Below, in pieces: positions 21,480-32,180 of a stretch of 64,000 nt of DNA. The position numbers and the translations under genes were made by a program. Position 1 is the first letter of the stretch; every line of letters begins with the position of its first letter. The notes under the pieces are model-generated. The model saw only the letters and a program-made list of their open reading frames with translations, made no database searches and was not told the origin of the DNA. The stretch covers positions 118,177,362-118,241,361 of the forward strand of contig OY740765.1 of assembly GCA_963513935.1 (NCBI GenBank). The letters run 5' to 3'. Source of the stretch: Aphrophora alni (Eukaryota; Arthropoda; Insecta; Hemiptera; Aphrophoridae).

Positions 21480-23200
21480 ACTACATTTTAAAACCAAATT
21501 TTATTACAACTTATTTTATAATATTTCAATGAAGATAAAAAAGAAAGTTTTCTAGTAATATAAAAAATCAAATATTTAGTCTTTGGGGTCATAACCATAT
21601 AATTTCTAATAAACCAATACCACAAAGCAATTAAATCACTTTCTTTATCTCCATTTAGTTGTTCAACTATATCCACTCTATAGAACAATGCAGCATCATT
21701 TTTACATATCCCTTAAATTTTCCCTCACCCAAATCACATGTATTAAATAATGGGCCAGCAAGAACAGAACCCTGTGGGATATCATACTTTACCGACTCCA
21801 ATTCACTGACTGCTCCCGTGATTTACCCGTGTTTGGTGGGACTTGAACAACAAGTATGATCAAAACTATTGCAAAACAACACCTCTAACTCCAGCATCAT
21901 GAATTCTTGCTAGCAATATTACGTGATCACCGTGTCAAAAGCCTTCATTATGTCAACAAATAAGCCTGCACAAAACTTACGCTCATTTATTCCAGAGTAC
22001 ACCTGACTCACGAATTGTAATAATGTTGCTTCATTATTCAATTTATTTCTATAACCAAACTGTCTTTTACTGAAAAACATTTTTTGTCCAAGAAATTTAA
22101 CAAAATCTAATAATTGTCAGTCGAGTTCTAATAACTTTTCCCACAATTTTAGAGAATATCGAGAGGAGTGCAATTTGACGATAGTTATTAGGGTTGAGCT
22201 TGTCTCCCTTTTAAAACAATGGTTTAACTATTCCTTGTTTCAGAACAGTGGGGAAACTCCCCTGCGGTCATAACAAGATTAATCAAAAACATAATTGCAT
22301 CCAAAATATTTTCTAAGATTTCTTACCGTTGTAATATTGTCAAAACCGGACGATTTTATGTTTTTTAATGACTGTATGATTTCAGCTACCTCCACCTTTG
22401 TAGATGGATAAAAACATAATGAACCTTTGGAGGATGCAGTGTGAAAAATATTATCAATAACATTAGAACTGTAGAACAAATGGTATCTCTCATCATTTAC
22501 TGAATTTCTTAGATCAGAAACTCTTTACCAAAATACTCATTCAAAATATTTGCCATTTTCAAGAGATCACTTGTTACCTGAGCATTATTATTTCTATGAG
22601 TAATATTTACAGCATCATAATGCTTCTCTCCAATTTTTGTATTAATAGTATTCCATTGTTTTCTGGGGTTCCCCCCATGACAATAAAAAAATATTTATAA
22701 CACTGATTTTTAGTGTCTTTATTTTTTTTATTAAGATTTTTCTTGCATGAATTAATAATAAATCCTGCTTTTTCATTTTGAGTTATTAGTATGTTTTAGA
22801 CAGTTTTTATATAGAGAGTTTTTTATATTTATCTTTTTAAAAGAACAAAACTGATCCATTATTTTAATTGTTTTTTGACGAATTTTGGCCAAATTTATTT
22901 GTATAAGATTCATTAAGGTAAAAGTTAAATATTTTAAGAAAATATGCAAAAGTTAAGGAAGTCAAGTCTGTTGAGTAAATATATTCCTAATTTTCACTCT
23001 GCCTAAGTTCCTTAAGTCGTTTAAAATCAATTTTACCTTTGGTAGGCTTTGATTTCACACATTTAATCATACATTCACACTTGACGCATACAACAGTTAT
23101 CATTTGGTCAGTAAAATCTATATTAGTCACCCAACTCTCATATTCCAAATTAAGTCCAACTTTACGTCTAACAAAAATATGGTCAATACATGTAGCCATG
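21480..23200 (-). pseudogene. LINE retrotransposon fragment (endonuclease end and RT)
   Basis: On the minus strand the segments appear in LINE order. 23199-22987 carries CIDHIFVRRK and nearby Asp-rich sequence, like the end of an AP-endonuclease domain. 22479-22279 has VAEIIQSLKNIKSSGFDNI, like the RT-0/RT-1 region. Near 21790 there is IPQGSVLAGPLFN, the RT motif that precedes the catalytic box. Near 21680 there is NDAALFY, a degenerated equivalent of the YADD box in a shifted frame. 21688-21488 continues with LNGDKESDLIALWYWF and TKYLIF, the RT thumb side. Several stops and frameshifts are present. It is a Jockey/CR1-type clade by appearance, nested in the hAT-like element. Confidence 0.6.
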
Positions 23201-25054
23201 TAGCCGAATCTCTTGAGAATCTAGTTGGGTTATTTATGAGCAAGCTCAATCCATGGCATTTTTATTTTATAAATATTCACTACATTCGAATTTTCTAAAA
23301 GGTTTATATTTAAATCTCCACTAACTATAATGTATGAATTTCCAACAGAAACTAAAAAGTCCCAAAATCACAAAAAAAACTATTAAAATCTAACTCTTGA
23401 AGTCTGTAGAAAGCTACTAAATCAACAACAATATTCCTAGATATTTTGATTTGCAAATGAATCATACGTGCTGCTATGATATCAGTGATTTTTGTGCTAC
23501 GAACATTAAGTTTTGGTCTTGTCGCGTTTTTAAGTTTAATTTGTAGTTCTTAAAAAAAATGGAAGCCCACTCAAACTAAATTTCAAACTTGAATTTCACA
23601 AAAGCTTTGATTTGTGCAGTATTCTGTGTTTTCAACTGTAACTAAAATGTACAATTATCAAAAAGTTACTGTACAGCCAAATTATTTCAACATGTCAAAT
23701 TTCATAGAAATTGGTTCACTTGTTTCGGCTGTAGTATTTGTGCATGAGGCAGATATTATTTCAAAAATCACTTTTATTACTGATCCCGCATCTACATGCC
23801 TAATCAAAAGTCTTACTCTTTTCTTTTTACACATATAGTAGAGGAAAAGTAGGGTCAACAAATAATGTTGTGTTTTTTTGCGATTCTGGTCCCCATTCTA
23901 GTTAAAAAATAGTGGTTTTGGGAATGATTTTTGTCTTTCGCCGGGCGTCACGTCTGTCGTCAGTTCAGTGAAATGCAGTCCAAACCCATGTAACCTACTA
24001 CTTTTTTATCAAATTTGATATGTGAGCATAATTTGTACATATTTCAGTAAATTCGTTTGCATTTTTCCATAACTCAGAATTTGCGAGTAGCCAATAAGAG
24101 AACACTAATTTTAGATTTTATCAAAATCGTCTCTTACTATTTCCATCAAGAACGAAATGCAGACGCCAGAAAACAAGGAAATTGTACCTCTTGCCAGTTA
24201 TTAAATTATCGAAAGAATTTGATTTTTCTAAATATCTCTACCGATTTTGTTCAAATTTATTGATAAAGATGAACTTTCATGACCCGTATCTATGTTCAAA
24301 ATCAAATGTACAGTAATACGATTTAAAAAATATTACATTTCATGGAAAATTGAAAAAAAAAACTAAATCGAACCTTGACCACTGTTATTAAAAGCTGAAT
24401 TTGATACTGAGGTAGTGTTATAACACAAGAGAATCAAGTTTAAGCCATATTTAAAATATAGTTTTAAAGACGGTGTCTACAGTTCATTTTAATTCTTATA
24501 CCAACAACTACTGAACTGATATTTTTGTAACGAATAAAGTTGTTTGGTTAGTATTTCGATTGTGAATGGGCGAGTGAGAAAGTTTGTGCAATGTTTTCGC
24601 ACGGTTTATTTTTTTAAAACTTTTACTACAGCAAATCTACGATATTTTCGAAAGTAAAAATCTATCTAATGTAAATACGCAACACCCACATGGCTGTCGA
24701 GATTTGATATTACACAGGTCGGCTTTCCAAGAAGCAAACCATCTGAATTTACCGCCTTTAGCTGGTAACAGGCGTCAACTTTATTTAGGAAGAGAATTTC
24801 ATACATGTACTTCCTAAAGAATACACTATACAAAAACAAACCCATAATAGGCCTATTATCATTAACGTAACAACGTTGTGAGTACAAAACCTCTAGTTTA
24901 AAGCACAAGACAGTACAAAATTAGCAGGAAACTGAGATGCAATTTAAATTTTTAAAATCGATTTAGATGGCTAACATGCCTCCAGCCCCCCCCCTTTCAT
25001 CAATATGTTTTAATCAATAACGAGTCGAGCACGAAACGTCTGGTTTAAATCACA
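23201..25054. other. hAT interior, non-coding
   Basis: AT-rich sequence with no recognised gene. Small frames at 23614-23838 and 24057-24263 have no family features. Confidence 0.35.
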
Positions 25055-25258
25055 GTGAAGATCAAACTAGCACAAAACGTTGCTGTATTTTTAATTTTAT
25101 TAATCAATTTTGGTGGCTGCCATGTCCACATCCCCCAATCAGTTTGCTACGGTAGCGAGATAGGTGCTATTGCATGGGGGGGTACCATTTTGGGTGGTCC
25201 GCGGATCTACTTTGATAATGTAATACCGGGTCCCAATCGCGTGGTAAAATTAATATAA
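25055..25258 (+). CDS. Small unrecognised ORF with hydrophobic N-terminus
   Basis: 67 codons from a GTG; there is no ATG in frame, and CACAG just upstream could be a splice acceptor. Residues 7-21 are hydrophobic (VAVFLILLINFGG) like a signal peptide, followed by a Cys, Gly-rich tail. GC is higher than around it. This may be an exon or chance; I recognise no family. Confidence 0.18.
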   Translation: MKIKLAQNVAVFLILLINFGGCHVHIPQSVCYGSEIGAIAWGGTILGGPRIYFDNVIPGPNRVVKLI

Positions 25259-25799
25259 GTACACTGGGCGAATCTCAACTTAAGCTAGCCATTTTTGACG
25301 AGTATTACTACAGACTAATTAACTAAAAATAAGAGAATTACACTAATACCAATATTAATATTAACTACACTGTATTGCAACAACATGTCGCTCTATACCT
25401 GGGCCTAACATGGCAGCGTATATTTCGACTAACAATTATTCGATATCCCAAAATCGCGATGCACCCAGATATAAACCCTAGGGCCGTACCGGCCCTATTC
25501 CTTTGGGTTTAGCAAGGCATGTTTGGTAGATTACGGCACTATAATAAATTTAAGAACAAGGCTGTCAACGTCTGGTGTCACAGCTGTCCCGAGCACTACT
25601 CTTCGCTTATCAGCTCTCGGGCGGATATCTAGATTCACGAAGGGGAGGGGGGAGTGGTGGTAATCACCACAAGTTTTATGGAAACTTTAAAACGTATAAA
25701 GCAGAATTTTTTTTTTTTTTAATACAAAAATAGCATAAAACTTCGTTGTAAATTAAATAATAAAGTTCGAAAATGGGAGGGGGCGAGGAAGTATAAATA

Positions 25800-26650
25800 C
25801 TACCTAAATATTATAACTTATTAGGAGTGTTAGTACTAATTCTCATAATTTAGTACTAAATCTAGACAAAATACCAAGAGGTTTGACTACTATTTCCATG
25901 GTCCTGCCAAAGATTTTCTTTAATAACCCATGAACGGTGTTTGTAATAATTATTATAATTTAGTACTAAATAGGTATAAATCGTGGTATACATTTCGGGG
26001 CCAAAATAGAAAGTGGCTGAGCTACCTTATCACTGGTCAAAGTATTTCTTTAATAACTCTAGAACAGTGTTAGTACTTATTCTAATAATTAGTACTAAAT
26101 TGGTACTAAATTTTTAAAATAAGTTCGGGGACGAAATTAAAAGAGGTCTGACTACTTGTCAATGCCCCGGCAAAAGAGTTTCCTTAATAACTCAAGAACG
26201 GTGTTAATACAAATACTTATTATATAGTACACCATGTAAATACTGTAGGTATTAAATTGTGGTTAAATTTCGGGGCCGAAATACAATGTAGCAGGGCTAC
26301 CTTGTCACTAACACAGCCAAAGTTTCTCTTTAATAACAAGGGAACGATGTTAGTACTACTTCTTATAATTTAGTACTAAATAAGAACCAAATCGTGGTAT
26401 ACATTTTGGGGCCGAAATACAAGGAGGGCGGGCTACCTTGTCACTAGCACGGCAAAAGATTTTCTTTAATAAATCGAGAACGGAGTAAGTACTAATTCTA
26501 ATAATTTAGTACTACCTAGGAACCAAATCGTGGTATACGTTTTGGGGCCGAAATACAAGGAGGGCGGGCTACCATGTCACTACCCCGGCCAACGATTTTC
26601 TTTAATAACTCGATAACGATGTTAGTACTAAGTCTAATAATTTACTCCTA
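25800..26650. repeat. Minisatellite, ~6 units of about 136 bp
   Basis: The block TTTCTTTAATAA recurs near 25915, 26045, 26179, 26325, 26461 and 26597, spaced 130-146 bp. Each unit also carries TTAGTACTAA (a palindromic core), a TCGTGGTATAC-like block and TTCGGGGCCGAAAT or a variant. Units have diverged by substitution and small indels. It lies within the hAT-like insertion. Confidence 0.75.
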
Positions 26651-27799
26651 AATAAGTTTAAAACTCATTGTGTTTGTATCCAAGTCACTCTTTTTTATAT
26701 AATAAAAGAACAATAATGTCCGTCTATGTGACTTTTTTAATAATAAAGTAGTTACTTTTTTTATAATCATATGACGTGTTTCGGAACTCGTTCCATCTTC
26801 TGAATATCGCTCTGCTGAGGTCGTTAAAACATTAAAATAATTTATTACACAACATATTGCAACACATATACATATATTACACGGACCAACATGTGCCAAA
26901 AAAGTGTCTATATAAATTTTTTTAAAGTATATGTCGCACAATTAACATATGGCAAATCCACATATATGTGTAAATTCAAAATGTGTCAAATCACTTGCGA
27001 GATATAGACAGGTTTTGTGGGACTGCAAACTGTCTCTTAAATACACAGGACCAACACCTGCCTATGTTCTATGAATTTATATATATGTTCTATGGATTTA
27101 TATAATTAATATTTGTGAAACCCAAAAATATCCTTCTATCGTTTCGTTTGAACTTTTTTTGTAGCAAATAAGTTGTTTCGTTTGTTATAGTTTTGGTTAA
27201 AAATATATTCTGTTTTTTAAAAAGAATTTTGTGTATTAGCTTAACAATAACCATTTTCAATTTCAATTTCAATTTTTTATTATTCCTTTAGACAAATTTC
27301 TTTTGTATAAGACAGATAAATTATAAATATAAAAGTCAAAGCAGTTAAACAAATAAACAACAACAACAAATTAAAATCATTCTTAAAGTAAAATGTATAA
27401 TCAATCCACAAATTAAGCTCTATTTAAACCAAAATTTACATATCTCAATTTACAACCTACAACCTAAATCTATGCCTTAGTTGTTGAGAGATACAATTGT
27501 GTAGCCAATTTCAACAACATACAAAATTAAATTACAATACTCAAACATTAAACCACAAAGCCAAGTGTCTGTTAAATTAGTTTCCATTCATCATTGTATT
27601 TAACTGCTAAATCCATATTCCTGCTTCTTTTAAATGTTAGCAGAATCAGCTGTCAAAGCAGTTGACAATACTACCATCAGCTAGTATAAGCACTGCTAAT
27701 TGTAAAGCTGCTATTTCTAGTTGTTAGCAGTGCTTTACAATGCTAACATTCGTTAGCTGCTTGGAATAAGCTGCTTTGCTAATTAGCACCACATCACTA
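26651..27799. other. Right end of hAT-like insertion, with retroelement-like UTR
   Basis: A segment at about 26760-26830 reads, on the minus strand, GAAGATGGAACGAGTTCCG followed by AAACACG. That style is seen in untranslated ends of Penelope-like or LINE elements. Near the right terminus (27600-27799) GCTAA/TTAGC motifs recur, as at the left end. Confidence 0.3.
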
Positions 27800-27807
27800 T
27801 TGGGTAT

Positions 27808-28204
27808 ATCCCTTGTCAGCGAGTAAATTGGCCGAAGCAGAATTTTTTTTTACACCGGTGTTGATGACTGTACATATTGTTTTACCTGTGGCTTGTGTCT
27901 TGGCGATTGGGAACTAAATGAAGACCCTATTGTCGAACATTACAAATGGACATCGGATAGATGTAGATATATAAGAACACTGAAAGAAGTTTGTAGCACG
28001 TTTATAGTAAATAACAGCCTCTCCTATGTAAATACCACTAAATCCGAGTGTAAGCTATGTAAAATTTGCTACCAATCGGATATAGAAGTCAGTTTGTTGC
28101 CTTGTGGTCATTTACTAGTCTGTACCGCTTGTTCACTCAAATTAAAGCATTGTGGTCTATGTAGAGAAAAAATAACTGCCACTGTACATGCATTTTTTAC
28201 ATAA
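27808..28204 (+). pseudogene. IAP-like gene copy 1, 3' part (BIR + RING)
   Basis: Resumes the frame broken at 18990. Relative to copy 2, two extra bases around a T run near 27841-27851 shift the frame once. Beyond it the BIR zinc ligands are all present (CFTC, then H after 16 residues and C after 7 more). A RING follows: CKICYQSDIEVSLLPCGHLLVCTACS, then CGLC, in C3HC4 arrangement. The stop is at 28202-28204. In IAP proteins the BIR binds caspases or IAP antagonists and the RING acts as E3 ubiquitin ligase; viral IAPs block host apoptosis. This copy cannot make the full protein because it has lost its start, is interrupted by 8.8 kb and is frameshifted. Confidence 0.7.
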
Positions 28205-28254
28205 TGGAAAACTTTAGTAATTTTGGCTAGCTTTGGTAATTTACCTCTCAACAT

Positions 28255-28304
28255 AACCCAGAACGTTGACGTCGTTTGAGGGCTTTTCAAACTAATGCTG
28301 GGTT
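28255..28304. repeat. 50-nt imperfect palindrome, copy 1
   Basis: Begins AACCCAG and ends CTGGGTT, with an inner stem GTTTGA/TCAAAC around GGGCTTT. It lies about 50 bp after the IAP-like stop codon and is base-for-base the same as 32746-32795. It could be a terminator or RNA-processing hairpin of the viral-like element. Confidence 0.6.
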
Positions 28305-28540
28305 GTATTTTGTTAAAGCGACAAACGGGAGAGGAAAAACCATTCTCAGTACTACCAAACCCCCACCGTTGATATCGAATGGTACAACTAATGCATCTGC
28401 TTTTACGCCAAACAATTTCAGAAACATCTCTTTAGGAACATAGTTCACTTTTTTGTTACACGCCTTATTTTAATCTACTTTGAGAAAAGTGTTGTTCTCA
28501 CAATCATTTAAAATAAGATATTGTTTTGTTTTTTCAGATC

Positions 28541-28598
28541 ATGGAACATTCGCTATCCCCCTCGTATCGGTGTGCGTTCCCCAATACTCACTGTACAG
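28541..28598 (+). pseudogene. Second BIR gene, copy 1 (only first ~19 codons)
   Basis: Starts at an ATG preceded by TTTTTTCAGATC, as in copy 2 (32916). Similarity ends at about 28598, after CTGTACAG. One C fewer in the run near 28580 also shifts the frame compared with copy 2. This is the right-hand breakpoint of copy 1. Confidence 0.5.
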
Positions 28599-28847
28599 TA
28601 ACCTCCTCAATTTGTGTTTTATCAGATTTTTGTATTTGCAAGTCACAATCATGAAAATGCTTACCTCTTTTTTGTCATTATGTAACATAATATTTCTAAT
28701 TTAGATAATAACGTATTAAATTTGTCTTCTATGTCCAATTGATTCTCTTCTTGTCGCCCTTGCACAGCAAAATTTATGCCTAATCGTTCAAAATGTAATT
28801 AGCTCTCATAAACCATTATATTTGCCTCAAATTTTTCCAACGTGGAA

Positions 28848-29470
28848 TTATCTAAATTGGGTATCTGTTGCAACAACGCAGAGTTCAACCCTTTTCATAT
28901 ATCTCCACACAACTTTTATTCCCACATATGGGTTGTCAATGTGTGCAGACAAGAGTTCAATGTCAGTATTATATTTAATAATCGATTCCCCTGGCCATTG
29001 CACTCTATTGTTCAACTGCAACAATAACATTTCCTTCTCCTCCTGTGAAGCAAAAGTTGTGGTAAATTTCGATCTAATTTTATGCCATATCGTTTGCCCC
29101 TGCTTACGTTCAAAATTTTCAAAGAACAGTAATGCAACCCCTTCTAAATATATTGAGAAGAAAATAGCCTTCTTATCATCACCCCAACCATTAGCTAACA
29201 CTGCTCTCTCAAAATGTGTCTTATGATTTAAGACATCCTACCCAGTATTTCCACCAAACCTACCAGGATCAAAAAATGACAAGCGTTCGGACATTCTATT
29301 TTCCTGTGGTATGTTAGGAATCTCCTGCTTTGTATTAATACTACAGGCTCCTGATTGTTCTACTTCCTCTTTTATCCAGCCTATTTGACCCAACATTAGG
29401 CAGGATAGTCGTGAGGTTACTGTATTTATAAAATGTAACACCAGCCAGGTTATTGGAAACACCTCCATAA
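28848..29470 (-). pseudogene. Gag fragment of a Gypsy-type LTR retrotransposon
   Basis: The minus-strand frame 29468-29238 ends in FFDPGRFGGNTG. After an interruption, 29201-28848 continues with NGWGDDKKAIFFSIYLEGVA, FENFERKQGQTIW and PGESIIKYNTDIELL. This is the usual Gag capsid layout: W-x-DD-x-x-K-x-x-x-F-x-x-YL near its start, and Q-x-PGESI-x-x-Y further on. No nucleocapsid zinc knuckle or pol follows within this stretch. It lies in the 2.4-kb junction between the two viral-like copies. Confidence 0.65.
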
Positions 29471-29825
29471 AGTTTATACAATAATGCTGTCTTTCTTATA
29501 TTAACGACTAAGATACCAATTAAAATATCATTATGTGAGTTTACAAATATCTAGTGAATTTAACATACCTGACAAATTTTGTCTTGTCCAGGTACAATCA
29601 GTTTCTTTTTACAGTTACTTTTGCCACCAACAAAACCAGAAACATAGACAGAATCATCTTCATGAAAAAAAGAAAGAAAAAAAATTTCAGTGTTACTCAA
29701 TTCTGATAGAATATTAAATAACAAAATAATATCGAAGGTAATAAAACTAAAATTAAGAGTAAATGTATATTTTGTATAAGTTGAATAAATAAAATAAATT
29801 TAAGGAGATTGAATATAAATATTGA

Positions 29826-31013
29826 AAAACGTTTTAACTCTAGATGTGGTCAACTGTAATGAGCTACACTTGTGGAAACTTCAATCACCAAATGAATGAA
29901 AACACAATTTTCCACAAAAACCACTTTATTTGTGCAATAAAAATAACACAACATTTCAATGACCAAGATATCACCCTCAGTTGCTACATGCACACAAACC
30001 CTATCGAAACTGGATTGTGACTATCAAAGCAAAAGCTTCACTCATACAACAAGAAGAAGCAGTTTGCCTGCACCTCCAATTCCAACGCCATCACAATATT
30101 ATATCCTACGATATGAAGCCTAAAGTTGATCTAACATATGCAATACTTTAATCAGATATACAAAACTAATATAACCCAATCAACTACTTTTTGGCATTAA
30201 GCCACAATTCGAATTGTCGCTGTATATAAAGAAAAATATAAAAAAGAAGAGCAAAGAATTGAGCACCTATTGTAAAATATAGGTGGGGGAGAAAGAAGAG
30301 AGAGAAGGGAAGGCAAAAAAAACTTTTAATTAATTGGTTCGTGAGTTGGTTTACAAAATTACACTTGTGATTCTAAATCTATTGTTTTGAGTATAGGTTC
30401 TATTTTTTGTTTTCTTTTTATGTTGCTGGTGTTGATTGCTGGGTATATGAATTTTAATAATAAAAAATAATACTTAAAGTAGTAACAATTTGTGACCGGA
30501 GTGAGAAGAGAGGTTGGGTGGTAGGACTATTGTTATGGAAGGTAGGATGTTATTGTAGAATAGGCGGGAAGTTTTTGTTTAAAGGGGGATTATTAATTAA
30601 AAGGAAGGATTGTTATTGTTGAAGGCAGGATTATTATTGGTGAATACGGGGTTATTATTAAAAGTGGTGTGGATTAAACTTTGGTGAGAAGGGAAGGTTG
30701 TTTGTTAGTGTAATGAATTGAAGAAGTGGTCTGTGATATGTGTACAGTGTTGGATAATCGTTGAAGTTTTTTAATTTTTTTAATTTAATTTTTTTTTTAG
30801 TCCATTTTGATTTATAAGATAAGCTATATTATGATTTTTATTGTGAAATTGTGGTCAAACTGAAAAATTAGCATCCAGAATATTGATGTTATTGTTCTTG
30901 ACAGGACGAACCGGAGTCAGTAAGTGTGGTGAATTTCTATTATTCGGTGTTACCCACAGATTACAACTTGTTATTGGATGTAATATTCTTTGGCATCATT
31001 TCACACGTGTTAC
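29826..31013. other. Retroelement UTR-like fragment and AT-rich junction
   Basis: Around 29930-29990 the minus strand reads GTGATATCTTGGTCATTGAA followed by ATGTTGTG, in the style of Penelope-like or related element ends. The remainder to 31013 is AT-rich with G-rich short repeats near 30480-30700. No gene is supported. Confidence 0.3.
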
Positions 31014-31020
31014 AAGTTAA

Positions 31021-31325
31021 AATTCAACTTGAGTAATGGCGGCGGTGATCTAATATTGCGCAATATTTTCGGAAAACGTTACGTTCAATTGTACGATGGG
31101 CAACATTGTATGACGTTGAATGCTGACGAATGGAGGCTACTCGAAGAGAGTATGCTGCTCGTGTCCAGACATGTCGCTGAATTGTTTTATATCGAGAAAG
31201 AGTTGCGTTCTTACATCATTGAGATCTTGGCCAGCGACGAGCTCGTATCTAGTGCACTCCCCGAGGCTAACAAATTGTACGACGAAGTCAAATTGTTTAA
31301 GAAACATGCAAGCAGCGGTGGTTGA
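31021..31325 (+). pseudogene. PC4-like gene copy 2 (C-terminal part)
   Basis: Homologous to the last ~100 codons of 17508-18077, with about 14 amino-acid differences by eye and no internal stop or frameshift. The N-terminal half is absent. The frame is open a little upstream, but no ATG precedes the homology, so it is truncated at the duplication breakpoint. The PC4-like core, LRNIFGKRYVQLYDG and LNADEWRLLEES, is complete. Confidence 0.6.
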
Positions 31326-31755
31326 ATTTCATGCCTTCCGTGATAACGACAACAAGTATATAGTCAAAGAATTGGCTATAGTCGGTGATCAATTTCAAAG
31401 TGTTACAGTCTTTAAGCCACCCTACAAATTTTCACTCCTTAATGAAAAATCTCAAAAATCGGCTCGTTGGTTGCAATCACGCTTTCACTATATCAGGTGG
31501 GGCGAAGGTGGTACACCGTATAGTGAGGACACGATACGTACTTTGTACAAACCTTTTGCAATCATTTTCACAAAAGGATTGGAAAAGGCACTATTTTTGA
31601 GACAATTCCATCCTCACGTCATGGAATTGCCTCAAGAAGAGAAATTCACCTATAATAATAATATTAACTGTATATTATCCCAGCATAATAGTAACGTAGA
31701 TAGTAAATGTGCACTAAAAAGTGCAAAAAGTTATTACGATTTACTCCTTGCCTAA
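31306..31755 (+). CDS. DnaQ/RNase H-like protein copy 2 (intact)
   Basis: 149 residues from ATG 31306, which overlaps the end of the PC4-like frame by 20 nt. Such an overlap is typical of compact viral genomes and is my reason for choosing this start over upstream in-frame codons. Features are as in copy 1: VVEFHAFRD near the start, FKPPYKF, QKSARWLQSRFHYIRW, IIFTKGLEKALFLRQF and a C-terminal CALKSAKSYYDLL. From memory it resembles exonuclease-like domains of arthropod mobile-element proteins. Catalytic competence cannot be judged. Expression is unknown. Confidence 0.45.
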   Translation: MQAAVVEFHAFRDNDNKYIVKELAIVGDQFQSVTVFKPPYKFSLLNEKSQKSARWLQSRFHYIRWGEGGTPYSEDTIRTLYKPFAIIFTKGLEKALFLRQFHPHVMELPQEEKFTYNNNINCILSQHNSNVDSKCALKSAKSYYDLLLA

Positions 31756-32002
31756 TTGTTTTCAGTGAAAGAGAGAGAGAGCCCTCTGGAGCGATATAAA
31801 AACCCGTAAGGATGTGTGTGTACGTGTGCTACCCAGGTCCCTGGCGAGGAGTTAATTCTCTCGTAAACCTGTGTGGCAAAGGCTTGTGAGGTAAATTCGT
31901 ACAGAAACTTGAAAAAAATACCAAAATCAAAAAAAAATTTTAAATAAAAATCCAAAAAAAATTTTTTGGGGGTCACAGTTTTGTAATGGAGTGGTGGTCA
32001 CA

Positions 32003-32060
32003 GGAAATAGCGATGGATTTGGGGCTATTTCCATAAGGGGTAAAGCCTTCTGCTTACCCC
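32003..32060 (+). ncRNA. Hairpin pair upstream of IAP-like gene, copy 2
   Basis: GGAAATAGC/GCTATTTCC (32003-32011, 32024-32032) and GGGGTAAAG/CTTACCCC (32037-32045, 32053-32060) correspond to the second and third stems at 18719-18776. Both stems stay paired in both copies. Confidence 0.4.
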
Positions 32061-32180
32061 GGCTCGTAATGTGGGCACGAGGAACGGCTTAACTGTACCA
32101 CGTGACGGTTCCAACCCCGTGAAAACACAGAGGACAAGTCTATTTTGTTTCAGTCACGAGTTGGAAGTGCATGTGAGAAG

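Larger units (their letters stand above)
18991..27799. mobile_element. hAT-like transposon insertion (8.8 kb, nested contents)
   Basis: The insertion is flanked by TTGGGTAT (18983-18990 and 27800-27807), an 8-bp target duplication. Its ends are imperfect inverted repeats: TAGTGATAGACGATTGTGCTAATTA versus the reverse complement TAGTGATGTGGTGCTAATTA. Both subterminal regions are crowded with TTAGC/GCTAA motifs, as expected for hAT transposase binding sites. Copy 2 of the viral-like cluster at 32268-32275 is the empty site. No hAT transposase ORF is visible. The interior instead holds a LINE pseudogene, a minisatellite and other sequence, so the element is probably non-autonomous and enlarged by later insertions. 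Confidence 0.75.

Noticed and set aside
28822..29226. 134-codon plus-strand frame
   Set aside because: It is the antisense of the Gypsy-type Gag fragment, whose minus-strand reading has the recognisable motifs.
30990..31020. Apparent N-terminus fused to the PC4-like copy 2
   Set aside because: There is no ATG, and similarity with copy 1 starts only at about 31021, so the fusion is a junction artefact.
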